In this document: in pieces, positions 43,600 through 55,365 of the stretch
Layout of the letters: each line of letters begins with the position of its first letter
Numbering within the stretch: position 1 is the stretch's first letter
Assembly (NCBI RefSeq): GCF_014839805.1
Contig: NC_051124.1
Span: 930,001-994,000 of the forward strand
Length of the DNA: 64,000 nt
Direction of reading: 5' to 3'
From: Manduca sexta
Taxonomy: Eukaryota > Arthropoda > Insecta > Lepidoptera > Sphingidae
Notes under the pieces: generated by a model
Seen by the model: only the letters and a program-made list of their open reading frames with translations
What the model was told of the DNA's origin: nothing
The model's database searches: none
Program-made: the position numbers and the translations under genes

Positions 43600-45961
43600 A
43601 TACTGATTGGGAGAGTTCTCAGCTCTGGGGATATGAGCAGCGAAGATATGGAAAGGTGTAGTGAAGATATGGAAAGGCTATTTGAGCCTGTATTTGAAAC
43701 CCAGGGTCAATTTTTTTGTAGTTATCTAACCTTTTCGGTCTTTCAAACTTGTTTAGTCTAAGCTTAGATCTCCGGAAAGACTAAAGTTTAGTGACGGACT
43801 GAAAATAATATTCATAATTTTCTGCGACTTGAAAAAGAGTTTTGAATGTAGTATTAGTAAATAAAGTTCAAATACTACATAGCCAGCACGCGTCTAAGCG
43901 CAAGAAACTTCTTGTGTTAACACAATCTTTACCAGTAACTAATCTACATAAATGTTTATCCTTGCTTTCATAAAAAAGACAAACGGTGGCATATCTAGCG
44001 ATGTGCCCAATCCCCTACTTCCTTTCATAGCTGGAGGGTTAATTAACTATTTCACTTGTGGTCTCTGCAAAATGAATGGCTTGCTTCTAGTGTTTTGTGT
44101 TATACTTTGTTTTGTCCCGGGTCGGTTCGCGGCTCGAACAACTTTCCCTTGTTCCTATACAACGCTATTTTAATATTAACTAGTTTACCCACAATTGTTA
44201 AAACAATTTAGCATTTTTTTGCTGGCTGTGAACGTTTCATGCCAATATTTTATTAAATATTTTAGTCGTCAGGGAAATATGTTTTGTTGTCGACAATAAA
44301 ACACAATGTTTTTGGTCTTATTTATACTGTACTTGCTTGTATAGATCTATTGAGATGACGGATTAAAAAAGAGGGAAAGTCTTGGACACACCAAAAGAGG
44401 AAAATAATTATTATACGACTGATATACTATTATTCTAAAACTATCTTTTTGTTCAACATAATTTCAGTATTTTAGTTTTTTCTTTGTAAATGAAGACTAT
44501 TATTGTTTTAAATATGCTATCAAACCCTAAAAAAGTTTTACGAACGTCTCAAACTCTTAAACGCATAAACATGGCGTCAAAATCAAAATTACTTCTTCCT
44601 CAAGAAAAAACACACGTGAAACAAATCAGCACTTTATTTAGCAGTGCGGTTATATCCAACAAAACAAACAAATAATTCAAACAATAAAAAAGGAAAGATG
44701 TCTTCGCAAAGAAATCCCAACATCTGCGCGGCAAAGGGCCAGGCGATGGCGGCGGAAAAAATCCGCTCTCTGCTACCCCGATTCCCTTTGTTTAGCTTTA
44801 AGCTCGTTATTTCACCCTTGCCTTGTATTTTGGCTTTATCGCTTGGTGTAAAATACAAGTGAAATGAAATCATAGACGGAATTTGTTTTATTATATTGTT
44901 ACTGGTTTCATGTTGGCATAGCGGTAGCTTATTTTGGCTCTGGATATGCCGAAATTCTAAGTTATATTCTAGCTCAAGCAATTCGAAGAAACACCTAATT
45001 TATACCTTTTGCTTACGTACTTAACGTCGAATTGAAAGCAGCCAACTAAAATAATATAGCCTATGTTAGGGACGTACAGTGGAGAGAGTTTTTTTTTAAT
45101 CCATTAACCTTAATAAACATAGAGACTTGATTTTTTTTCTCTATTATTATTAGAGCAACTTACTTCATCGCCAAAAGATGTTATCTTTGATGTAAAGTTT
45201 GGACGTAAAATAGAAGTTCTTGCATCATATAGAGAAAAGTCTTTACCACAGTAAAATGACAGTGATCATAAAACGCTTACCCTATCATTCCCGCTGGCCC
45301 GTGGTCCCGCTACAACTCTATACCTTACGGCACTCCCCCTCAGCCCCCCCACCGCCGCCTCTCCACGCGCCGATGAGTTTCTTTTATTCGTTTTCTCTAA
45401 GCAAATGATATTATATAGGGAGTTAATTTTATCGCCGCGACTGTACCGATTTAACCCTAAATCACTTTCACTCCAACGGCTCTTTATTGTATCTTTGAAT
45501 TTGATTTACTATTTTTATCGTTTGAAGTATTTTTGAGATAATGATTTGGAAAATATTTGGGTTTTTTGTTTTTATTTTGAATATCGAACTGGTTGAATGG
45601 ATTCATTTTTTAAGTTAGGAATTAATGGTGTTATTTTGTTTTACTGATAACTCGTTCTATCTTTTAAGTTTTAACCCGCCTCATCATGTATTACTGTTTA
45701 TTTGATATCTTGTACTGGTTATACGTTAAAATTAGTCACTTATTTGTAAAATATCTAGCTTCATATCTTTATCTCTTTTCAGGAGTTGTCAGAGCTGCAT
45801 ATTCACATTTCATCTTATTAGACACTTGTTACTATTTTATAGTCACTATATATTCAACTGCATATTTATATTTTAATAGTCTGCCCATACCTATCAGTGG
45901 CGATGGGTGTAATTTTCCAAAGAGAACCCGATACAACTTATAGGTACTATTAATTTGCATA
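43600..45961. other. Mostly AT-rich DNA, no credible gene
   Basis: A 24-base unit containing 'gaagatatggaaaggtgtag' is repeated once near 43637-43680. Overlapping frames of 72 and 115 codons at 44634-44981 on opposite strands have no recognised domain. Positions 45290-45370 form a C-rich patch. Confidence 0.35.
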
Positions 45962-46249
45962 AATACGAACTGTGAGAGAACCAAAGTAACGAACATAGCT
46001 CGGAGAATAAGCAAGCTGAAGTGGCAGTGGGCTGGCCATATCTTTCGTAGGACCGATGGCCGCTGGAGCAGACGAGTCCTAGAGTGGAGACCGCGTCTCG
46101 GTAAACGCAGCGTAGGATGGCCTCCGACCCGCTGGTCCGACGATATTTGTAGGATCGCCGATGGACGCTGGATGAGGAGAGCGGAGGACCGAGCAGCGTG
46201 GCGCGCTTTAGGGGAGGCCTATGTTCAGCAGTGGACAGCTGTAGGCTGA
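45962..46249 (+). pseudogene. RTE-like LINE reverse-transcriptase C-terminus, intact last 90 codons
   Basis: The frame reads RTKVTNIARRISKLKWQWAG, HIFRRTDGRWSRRVLEW, then GWPPTRWSDDI and ALGEAYVQQWTAVG before TGA at 46247. This is the conserved tail of lepidopteran RTE-like LINE proteins, after the reverse transcriptase. No stop interrupts the last 90 codons, but the RT and endonuclease domains are absent, so it is a 5'-truncated insertion. The stop is followed by TGATGATGATGACGAT, the simple-repeat tail of this family. The 127-codon minus frame is its shadow. Confidence 0.85.
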
Positions 46250-46573
46250 TGATGATGACGATCTGCAAATCGTTCAAAGATAATTATATTGGCGGTAGGA
46301 ATTGGATTATATGGATTCTCGTCACTGATACCTATAAAAACATTTATCATATTATTACAAGTCTGTAAACTAGTTGTATTTCGATAAGACATAAAAGATA
46401 TAATTGTCGGCAGGTCCCCACACACTCGTGTTGATTGTTTTCGTTTACCCTTACTATCCCCTTGAGAAGCGTTCGAGTAGTTGGCAATAGGTGTGTGTTA
46501 CGTCTGGGGGGATCGAATTTCATTGGCGTGCTGTGAATGGCACATTGGAAATAGTTGGAGCAACAAAAAAACA
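46250..46573. other. Short unique spacer
   Basis: No repeat or gene recognised; overlapping minus frames of 66 and 75 codons have no domain. Confidence 0.35.
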
Positions 46574-46642
46574 TGAGTCTCGTTGGTCTAATGGCAGCGT
46601 GCTAAGGCTATGAACTTCTAAGTTTTGGGTTCGATTCTCTAT
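46574..46642 (+). mobile_element. tRNA-like SINE head (third family)
   Basis: 'gtctcgttggtctaatggca' resembles a tRNA 5' half with box A, and 'gggttcgattctc' is box B about 45 bases on. No acceptor stem closes and the sequence runs directly into an inverted PLE end, so this is a SINE head fragment, not a tRNA gene. Confidence 0.6.
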
Positions 46643-46644
46643 TA

Positions 46645-46850
46645 AAATTATACTGTTTTTCGGATTTTATCGCGGTTTTAATATTTTACTTTACTTCCGA
46701 CGTTTCGAAGAATTTGCAGCCTTCATGGTCACGGGGGGGACTGAGGTGTTAGTTATACGCAAAGTCAAAGTTACAATATCTACCTACATACCTACATTAT
46801 ACAATTATCTACCTACATTATACAACGTTTTATATTTTAGCTGTTGGAGA
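46645..46850 (-). mobile_element. Penelope-like element 3' end, inverted
   Basis: The minus strand reads 'atctccaacagctaaaat', 'gtaggtagatattgtaac', 'ccatgaaggctgcaaattc', 'ttcgaaacgtcggaa', 'aaaaccgcgataaaatccg', the order seen at 31800-31985. A 20-base segment ('tctacctacattatacaa') is repeated at 46790-46825. Only the noncoding end is present. Confidence 0.7.
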
Positions 46851-47900
46851 TCCAATCTCCGCAGAATAGCTCACAGTCTCTTGAACGTCTGTCTTGATTC
46901 TCTAGTCAGAAAATATCTTTGTGAGATTCTGAGATTTTCAATACGTAATAAACACCCAAGTTGGACTGCATTTAAATTTGTCTTTAACTTACGGTAGTGG
47001 ATGTGATTGTCCTGAAATGAAATGTACGTGATTACGTCTTCCCCAAATCTAAGAAGGGTTGAAGTTTTAACTTATTCTTAGTGTTCTAATATTATCATAC
47101 ATGAACACGCATAAATCCTGATATTAATTGATCGCCTGTGAACAAAACAATTACCAACAAGTTTCCTTTAAAAAATGGGGATCATATATTTACTTTATCA
47201 TCCAGACTACACTGGTCGGCTAGGCTTATGAGTGCTGTTAGATAACAATTACCGTAGAGCTCTTGTCTAGTAATGACTGTCTTGCCTCGTGGGGCGACAG
47301 CGTCTTGGTCATGCCGGCTCACTCTAGATATTAATACTATCGTTTACTGACTACCATTATCTTGGTTCGCCTCCCTTGTCCCAATAACATCAATTTGTAC
47401 TTTTCGGGAATAAATCTATATATTTTGTAAGTCATTAAGTCAATTTATTCAACGATTCTAAATTCATTTAATTAATGATTAGGACTAGCGCTTACGACCG
47501 ACCGTCTATCAATCTCTTTGGAAGATTTCATAAATAGAAATTTGGAAACCTACATAAATTATTCCCTATCTTCGAATCAAACTAAACTTCCAAGCCACCG
47601 CTCATTTCCACCGAATTTAGACCAAAGAAACGATCGCTTTACCGCTACAATAAATGCGAGCTGGCTAGCAAGACGTGGTAACGGTAACAATTAACGCGGT
47701 AAAGCCGGTGTCTAGTAATAGCCAGCTTGCAGTCTCGTGGGACGGCAGCGCCTCGGACTGGTCGGTTCACACTCTATGACACGATACGATATTATTATAT
47801 TATAAAACTGGTTCGAAGATGTGTTAAATTTAATTTGGTATATACTAACCTTATAAGCTAATACATCGGTAATGATCAAATTATAAAGTAAGCCTTTATA
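46851..47900. other. Unique DNA with a pair of related short repeats
   Basis: 'gtctagtaatgactgtcttg' to 'ggctcactct' (47267-47327) and a related segment at 47711-47776 share 'gtctagtaat', 'ctcgtggg', 'cggcagcg/cgacagcg' and 'tcac(a)ctct'. They look like two scraps of one dispersed repeat. The remainder is AT-rich. Confidence 0.4.
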
Positions 47901-48170
47901 CTTGCACGGTGAAATTATTCCACTGCACCTGATGGTAAGTGGAGATGGGTCCAATAGAATGTTAACGAGAAATGATTACCCGTCGACAGTCGACAAATTT
48001 ATGTCGGCCTGTTGGAACCGGATATATACGGGCTGGTCACGGTACGCGACATACTTACGTGTGCCACTATGGTGGGTTTTAACACCTTGTGCACGGTGGT
48101 CGCTATTGCCCGGATAGCGAATTTTATAGTGATAGGATATACAATATATCCTACCACCATAAAATTATAG
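47901..48170 (-). mobile_element. Non-LTR retroelement 3' tail (family L2), copy 4
   Basis: 'cttgcacggtgaaattattc', 'cactgcacctgatggtaagt', 'gtcgacaaatttatgtcggc', 'ggtacgcgacatacttacgt', 'caccttgtgcacggtggtcg', 'atatatcctaccaccat'. Minus orientation. About 25 extra bases (around 48116-48140) sit before the GGTGGTAGG end. The 71- and 80-codon frames here are repeat sequence. Confidence 0.75.
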
Positions 48171-49276
48171 TTTAATATCCTCTGATTTAACTAAACGAAG
48201 TAAGGATTTCGCCTTGAAGGAAATAACATAATATTATAATGACTTCTGTCAAATTATCACGACTTTCTATAAAGGTCAGTATGAGATTATATAGTAACGT
48301 CATAGAGCTTTCCACTTATAATTCCAAAAAACATTCTATATTATCTAGTTATCATCATCAGTTATCATCATCAGTCATCCATTTACTCTCTTACCAGCCT
48401 TGCATAAAAAAAATATTCCATCCCAGTAAAGTGTGAATGGCCCGCAGCAGACTTCTGTCGTATCGTATATAGTACCCATCGAATAACACGACCCCCATCA
48501 CAGTCGGGTTAAGAACGCCCGGACGCAGATTTGAATACAAATCCCGAGAGCCCCCCGCTGGGCCTGAGTGCGGCTCTGTAATTATGGAGATTCAACACTG
48601 GATACTTTGGATATTAAACGGTTATTAGTGCTGAGAGGTATTTAAGGAATTTGATCATGGATCTTTTTATTATGATACTAATGAACACTTTGCTGAGAAG
48701 TGAAGATATTCAGTGGCTCCAAGTTTCTGGAAACAATGGGTTTATTACGGAGAAAATATCGCCGAATGCCGCCAACAAATCCTTTCGGTAATCTAAATAA
48801 ATTTAAAACTCGGCAAGCCGGCCATTGTTGGTAGGGCTGACGATATCGAAGTATTACGCTGTATTTTATTTTCGTTTGGACAAATCTGAATTCTCAGAAA
48901 TTTTTACTTAAAATATATTCTTAATTTTCCATTAGTTTATGGTTGCGGCTTCCATTAGTTTTCGTATTCCCGATTATGTAAAAAGGTTTGTTCTTTGTTT
49001 ATTACTTACAAAATTATCGATATTAAATTGATAAAGGAATTCATTTTTATAATTAAAACAATTAAGGATAATAATATTCTTACTTGTATGTTAGGCATAA
49101 TTTACTTATTATGAACCTCGATTATACTTATAATCGAGGTTCAAAATAATATCTTGTGAAAAGATGTCACAGCACAATTTTGTAAATTTACTTAAAGCCT
49201 TAAAAATTTATTTCTTAATTAGTCTGTAAATGGAGTGAAGAATTTGCGTCTGCGCAGTTTTAACTGCCAATCAAAA
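48171..49276. other. Unique DNA with a hairpin
   Basis: GC-raised non-repeat block at 48475-48610. 'tatcatcatcagt' is repeated near 48350-48380. The hairpin at 49112 is listed separately. No gene. Confidence 0.35.
49112..49143. repeat. 15-bp perfect inverted repeat, 2-base loop
   Basis: Arms TGAACCTCGATTATA and TATAATCGAGGTTCA separated by CT. Near-perfect palindrome of 32 bases in AT-rich DNA. Confidence 0.85.
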
Positions 49277-49975
49277 TCACCTTTGCCGCGTACTGGTAGA
49301 TAAGTTGTCATTTATTTTGACATACGCTTGAATCAACTGTATAAATAAGCGTAGGATGTCACTCGCACCCTTTTTGCGATCTTCTTTCGCCGTGGCACTT
49401 AAAATTCTAACACGATCTTTACTAGTGTTGCCACGTACATCGTTATTCCCACTGGAGTGGTGTTCCAATAATATATTAACCGATTTCTGTGTTCTCTGTG
49501 CATCTGAGCTTGAGAGCTGTAACGAGTCGTTGGCACGGGCTGGAAGTCCAGCTTGCATTCCGACCTGGTTAGACTTATGATTCGATATGTCATGCCCAAA
49601 CAATTTTTGTTTTCTATTAGCTTTAACTATTGTAGAAAGGCGTCATGGTTACAAGTCTTGTTGGATTCTGTTTCCAGTTTCATGATACTGAATATTGATT
49701 CCGTTTTTGGACTGTACGGGAGCGCTTTCCTGTTTCTCATCCTCGTACGTATCTTGCCGTCGGAATGTCAATCCTGTCCACATGGGACACCATCGGCGTC
49801 AGATACTTGACCTCGGCCACCTGCTCACCGCTGCACGAACCACGTGTATGGACATCTGTGCAGGCGAGCTGCCGCCGAAGCTAGCCATGTGCATTACCTA
49901 CGACACCTTCGACTATTTCGAAGTCCCCATAGACCAGTACTCTAGTTCCCATAACACCAGTAAATATTACTGAGC
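49277..49975 (-). other. Coding-like segment with broken frames (unidentified)
   Basis: GC-raised over about 700 bases. On the minus strand a frame near 49965-49760 reads TRVLVYGDFEIVEGVVGNAHG, stop, then ...SGEQVAEVKYLTP, stop. A different minus frame is open for 108 codons at 49277-49603. On the plus strand 92 codons are open at 49695-49973 (...MDICAGELPPKLAMC). Either orientation could be a decayed gene or transposon protein. I do not recognise a domain and do not assign a function. Confidence 0.25.
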
Positions 49976-51324
49976 GTAACGTGGCGGTGCATTAATATTA
50001 ATTCACAAAACGGCTCAGCACAAAACTCGCGCTAGTTTTTATCAGCATATTATGTTGAGTTAGGTTCGCTTTTGGAACAAGTAAATTGATTTAAGTGTTT
50101 TTTTTTTTGTAATTATATTGTAATCTTGCCAATAAATAATTTTATGTTCTTCTTATAGTTACGTTGGAACCACGTACTAAACCCTGAGTTTTTATTATCT
50201 CTCTTCGACCTCTATCCGGCGGAAGCTGCTCACTGCAACGTAATCAACAAAACTAAAAACATTTCCAAACATCAACCCCTATTATAAAGGTAGTACTATT
50301 CGCAGGGTACCGTAAAATCCGGAACCGGTTAAACTGTAGTCTTTTTTCCGGTCAGCCCTAGCTGCATCGACGATTATACCGGATTCGCAACACGTATATT
50401 CAATTAGAGTTTCAAGTATTTAGCGGGGTGGTATCCCTAACGGGGGGGTTTTAAAAATTCAAATCGACAGAGCACCTGCCGCCGCGGTCGCCGAAATCAA
50501 GTTTATTTCTCACGATAATTAGTCCATCGGGTTTGATGAATAGGCCAAATTTCGACGATTCTGTTTGCGAATCTGTTTGACGAGTTTGCGGTTTTTTTTT
50601 TCAAATTTAATTGCCTCTTGTAACTGTGGAAAAAATACGATTAAAATGTTATATATTTAATGCTCAGTAGATACGAAAGAGGTACAAATAATTGATCTTA
50701 TGTTATGACATATACCGTATAAAATTTACAAAAATAGTGACTTTCTACACACGTCGACAAACAACGACCCGCTGAAATAAATATATTAAATTGTATATAA
50801 AATTAATACAATAATACACATAATTTTAATTTTGTTAATGTATACTTGCCTGCCATTTATCATCTAAGAACAGAGACAAAAAATTACACGTCGAATTGAT
50901 AAACTCCTCTTTTTTAAGTAGGTTAAAAAACCTTCAATTGCTCTTCAAAACTGCTTTACAATACAGAGATGGTGTTACTACGTTCTTGCACATTATATAT
51001 TTAACATTACAGTCAATACTTTATAACTTGTTTCTAAAGTAAAATAAACCTCTCTGAATGTTTCGTTCAAAACTAATATTTGAGTCGTATGAAATAATAA
51101 AAAACACGTAGCTTTTTTAATATTGGCGCGGACCAACGCAGAATCCACACACTTTTTATTTTATTCGGCAAAAACATGAAATCAGAACCTGCCCTCTTGG
51201 GGCAATACTCCATAGCAAACTCGATTGGTTTACAGGGATTTAAAACAAGAATTCTATAAAAGCAAAATTCGTTAATAGGGATATAACAAAATACAAAATA
51301 TATAGCTATCCATTACAATTATAC
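49976..51324. other. Unique DNA with a GC-raised block
   Basis: Positions 50160-50560 are partly GC-raised and non-repetitive ('gtcgccgaaatcaagttta' area). The remainder is AT-rich. No gene. Confidence 0.35.
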
Positions 51325-51520
51325 AAAATTAAAAATATGTAAAATGTAGGTAGATATTGTAACTATGACTTTTCAGAAGACCATCACCTCAGTCCCTCCT
51401 CGCGACCATGAAGGCTGCAAAGTCATCGAAACATCGGAAAAAAAATATAATATGAGAAACCGTGATAAAATCCGGATAAATAGGTAATTTTGTTGCAATA
51501 GCTTTACTAAGTCACAAAAT
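51325..51520 (+). mobile_element. Penelope-like element 3' end
   Basis: 'aaaatgtaggtagatattgt', 'cagaagaccatcacctcag', 'cgaccatgaaggctgcaaag', 'tcatcgaaacatcgg', 'gataaaatccggataaatag'. It follows the order of 31840-31985. Noncoding part only. The 73-codon minus frame across it is not a gene. Confidence 0.7.
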
Positions 51521-53267
51521 CCATGTAATCGTTGAATTCGATTGCGCTGTCTTTGGCTGCGGAGAGATTCCTTCTTGTGTAACTTCGAAACCACGCAAAG
51601 AGGATCTGCATGTCTTGCGTATGGCAGTCACTTAGTATTCTAACGCCACAGTCACAAACCGTTCTTAAAAATCAACTCGACATTCATATTTGTAAAAAAA
51701 TGGTCCGTTCAAATATAAACATGTAACCCTTCGCTGCGAAGGGATCACGGCGGCCCGTCACGCGTCACGCTCGCTGTGTCAATATGACAATAGAGTGACG
51801 CGGGTCTCGTCACGCTGCCATCACGCCGCGTCGACGTGGCGAATTTATCATCCGCTCTTGTTATTGACAACGCGTCGCCGCCCCTTCGAGTGTTTGACGG
51901 GACATGGTTTTGGATGACGTGATAGTTTTTTGCGAGATTCGATGATTTATTCGATAAATTGTACGACTCATGGAAAACGTAATTTTATTTGCTTTAGTAT
52001 TTTTTCTGTTAGATCTACTGTGATGTGGGTTCGTATTTTGAATAGGAAGTGATGTGCTACCAAAACAAAATTGTGCGCTAAAAATAAAATCAATTTTCCG
52101 TTTATACTTCTGGAAATCATAATTTGAATACTTTATACGTTTTAAAATTCTACACTGCCAACATGAAACTTTAATGTTCAAAATCAAATAATACGCTGGG
52201 TATAATAAAAAGAAAATATTTACAAGTGCTATTGATATAGTGAAATAACTTTATATTTCATTCGCGCTAGTTCTCAGTTGGTTCGCAGCGGGAGGTAGAA
52301 TAAAACTGTTGTACGAGTACTTAAATAAAATCTTCGCATTCGCGGCGAGTAAACTTTAAGAATCTACGCTGAATGAAGTTTTCGTTGCGAGTTAAAAGTA
52401 ACTGCGTCTTACTTTTTACCAACCGCATGAAAACTTTGAAAGAAGTACTGCGAAATTTTGGAGTTGTTCAGATTCTTAATTGGCTTGAATAGCACGCAAT
52501 TAATTATTAAGCCATATCAAATTATGTTTAAAAAATATTGTATCAAATATAATAATTAGACATAATCACGCCCAAGAAAGTGTGTCCTATAACAGATATT
52601 AATATCATGAGAGCTGTTCAGCCCTTTGCAGCACTTAGTAATGCAAAGTATCAATGCGCCATATGGCGTTGCTACTGTTTCTATATAGTGGTACCATTTG
52701 CTATCAAGCGATCAACATGCTCGCCTCGATACACCGCTGCCAAAACCATAACCATCTTCTACTCTATTCACCTGGAAGCTATTTGCATCATATCACCTAA
52801 TCTTACTTCACATCGTGCAGAACAAAAGAGTTCATATCCAAACAATTCTCAAAAGATTACAAGTTCTTCCCGAGCACGGGCGGAGTTTGCACAGGCGTAC
52901 GTTTAACACACATCAAATAAAGTCGGCGGCGGGAGCGTCGCCCGGGGCACGGCAGCCGGCGCGCCGCGTTGTCTTCATTATCCCGGTGTAAGTGACCATT
53001 AAAATTCATTTTTAGCGCCCGCGGTCAGAGCGACCCGCCGCTCGCTGGCGAGGGTTGACTGTAATTACGCTGCACATTAGCGGTGTTGTTTCCACGTGTT
53101 GTGCATTCAATATCGCTTATGTGAAGATTGTGAGGAGCGCTTGTGGTCTTTTTATTTATGTGCTTCGTGTTTTGAGAGCGTATGGTCGTTTTCCGTAAGG
53201 ATCTTCATTATGTACTACATGTGATTTTTACCATTTGTTGGTGTGTATGTGCGTTTATAAGCGATTG
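51521..53267. other. Unique DNA with two GC-rich patches
   Basis: Positions 51725-51860 are GC-raised and include an 8-bp hairpin CCCTTCGC-T-GCGAAGGG (51727-51743). Opposed 108-codon frames (51861-52187 minus, 52580-52906 plus) have no recognised domain. See the island at 52915. Confidence 0.35.
52915..53075. promoter_or_regulatory. GC/CpG-rich island
   Basis: 'ggcggcgggagcgtcgcccg' and 'cagccggcgcgccgcg' start the island, and 'gacccgccgctcgctggcga' follows. A strong donor-like GTAAGT sits at 52988-52993 after 'tatcccggt'. This could be a CpG-rich promoter with a short first exon or a conserved noncoding element. No coding frame or initiator decides between them. Confidence 0.25.
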
Positions 53268-53365
53268 CTTCGGTGGCGTAGTTGAAATGCGTGCGCGGTA
53301 CGAGCACGATTATGCGCTGAGGTCCTAGGTTCGAATCCCGAGTCGGGCTAAAGTCTGCTGGGTTG
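53268..53365 (+). mobile_element. tRNA-derived SINE head (S1-like)
   Basis: 'gcttcggtggcgtagttgaa' (box A) and 'gaggtcctaggttcgaatcc' (box B) with the normal S1 spacing, then 'gagtcgggctaaagt'. The usual S1 body is not recognisable downstream, so this is either a different SINE body or a truncated copy. Not a functional tRNA: the acceptor stem does not close. Confidence 0.7.
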
Positions 53366-55365
53366 GTTACCGAAACTTTGTCTCTTTGTTTCCAAATACT
53401 GTTGTGTTCGAGCTAAAAAATCTTTACTGGGCGTTGTATAACTCAGTATATATTTCATATTAGTTCAGTACTATCAATGTTCCGTGCAATTGCCAAGAGG
53501 GCGTTCTTGTAATATCTATAACTCTAGGAACAATCAAGAAAGAGGACACCTGAGCCATCAAGATTCTCCGATTTTATCTTCATATCTATTATATTTCATA
53601 TATACCTACGAACAATATAATTAATATTTCATTCAATCGAGAAACTTAAAATTTTTCATTAACCAGTAAACCGATTTTAAAACATCACTAGTACACCATG
53701 AACTTGTTGACTACATGGCGATTTAGGCACTCAGAGACCTACAGAGGACCTGTCACAGACAATACACGACGATATTCATTCACTCAGAACGAGTGATTAT
53801 ACCGCTCGAAGCGAGCAACCCACAGTTTCAGAATGCAAATGCAAGTAGCCCGCGGCGATGGCTTCTCCCCCCCCCCGCCCGGTGGGGGATTGTCGCGAGA
53901 GGGACCAATTACCGCGCAATTTCTATTTTAGTGGCTCGTGGCGAATAATTAACAACTTATTACGCTGTAACTATCAACTTGTAGCAACTTCAGTCGTCTT
54001 AGGTTTGGTTCGTTGCGAACAGTGTGATGTTGGGTATGATTTCTCGGTCGATCGACTATTGTGCTAATTATGTGTACGTAGTGGAGCGGGTAAAGTGTTG
54101 GCTATCAAACGGATACATGGACGGCCCTGCATTGAAGTTAATGTTTTGTGTGATTCGCAAATTAATTTCTTATTTAGGAGTTTTAGATTTAACGCTCGAT
54201 GTATTATACCAATGAGTCCCATGGTTGCTAAGCCGGGGGTTCGCTTGTACACCATTAGCAGGTTTGCCCCGGTGATAACCATGGTGCCTCACAAAAAAAT
54301 GACCAATGAGTAAAGAAGTTCCTATTGAAGGTCGAAGTGTTATAATTGATAATTTTTTATGTTAAATAATATGATTAAATAATACCACATTCATAGTTGA
54401 CACTCGTATTAATTATTTCAATATCCTAGTTTTCAATCAACTCCACGCATCCGACATGTGAGGCCGCTTAATCTTAAGTTATCCCGTGCATTAATCAGAA
54501 TGTATGACACATTAATGCAGCCATTAAACATGTATGAAGACACATTGATTAATCAGACTGGCGACGCGAGTAACTCCTCATAAATGTAAGGAATATTTTA
54601 GAAGGTGATTAGAGAAAGGTCATTTGACAGGGATGTAGGACACTTTTGTATTCTCGATGTTACTGGCTAGTGTGAGATGAAAGTGTTGAATTACAGAAGA
54701 TTGCAGTATCTTAAATATTGCTTTCTAACCAATTTAAAACACCAAGTATTTCTTAATTTGACTTTATATTTTTTGTTTATTTTTTAATAAAGCAACATTT
54801 TGTTATAATTATTTCTATACGAAGTTAGTTAAAAGTAACAAATATAGTTAGGTATTAAAAATCTGCGCATGCGTTACTACTGTGCATAACACACGATGTA
54901 AAATTGACTATGTTTTTATTATTTTTATCTCTAAAGCAAATTATATCAGAATACACTTTTCTATTTCATACAGACTTAAGCACGTTGTTTTATTCAGTAT
55001 CGTTCTGAAATTTCGGAATAATTGAGAACGCTTTCTTTGAAAATATGTTTATGAATATTTTATTAGTATTACAAGTAGCTATATTACTCATTCAAGGACA
55101 TCTGTTTACATAATTGAAGATAACGTACGTTCATTGCTATATTTTTGAATAGCAGTGAGAAGTAAATAAATAGTGACCAATATGCATAATACGAGCTTGT
55201 TAAAATGTTTTGATGTGGGTTCGAAGTAAACTCAATAATAACTGAACTGAAATATGAATGAAATTTGGCACACGCATAGACTATATTCTGGATTAACACA
55301 CAGGCTATGTTGCAATTTAATGAAAGCAATTTTTCCAATTTTTAATGAGACGATTTTATAAATAA
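53366..55365. other. Unique DNA, no credible gene
   Basis: Positions 53840-54010 are GC-raised, with a C10 run at 53866-53876 and homeobox-like ATAATTAAC. Frames at 53858-54313 (63-72 codons, both strands) overlap in several phases and are unrecognised. The rest is AT-rich. Confidence 0.35.

Noticed and set aside
44634..44981. 115-codon minus frame overlapping a 72-codon plus frame
   Set aside because: No recognisable domain, both strands open over the same bases, and no splice or start context.
45894..46277. 127-codon minus-strand frame
   Set aside because: Shadow of the LINE C-terminus on the plus strand, which matches a known protein family in sense.
52580..52906. 108-codon plus frame
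   Set aside because: No domain recognised; its start lies in AT-rich noncoding sequence and it ends at a CpG island without splice support.
53268..53340. Possible tRNA genes (also at 16061, 21900, 46574 and 63712)
   Set aside because: All have pol III box A/B but no closing acceptor stem, and are joined to SINE bodies or truncated; they are SINE heads.
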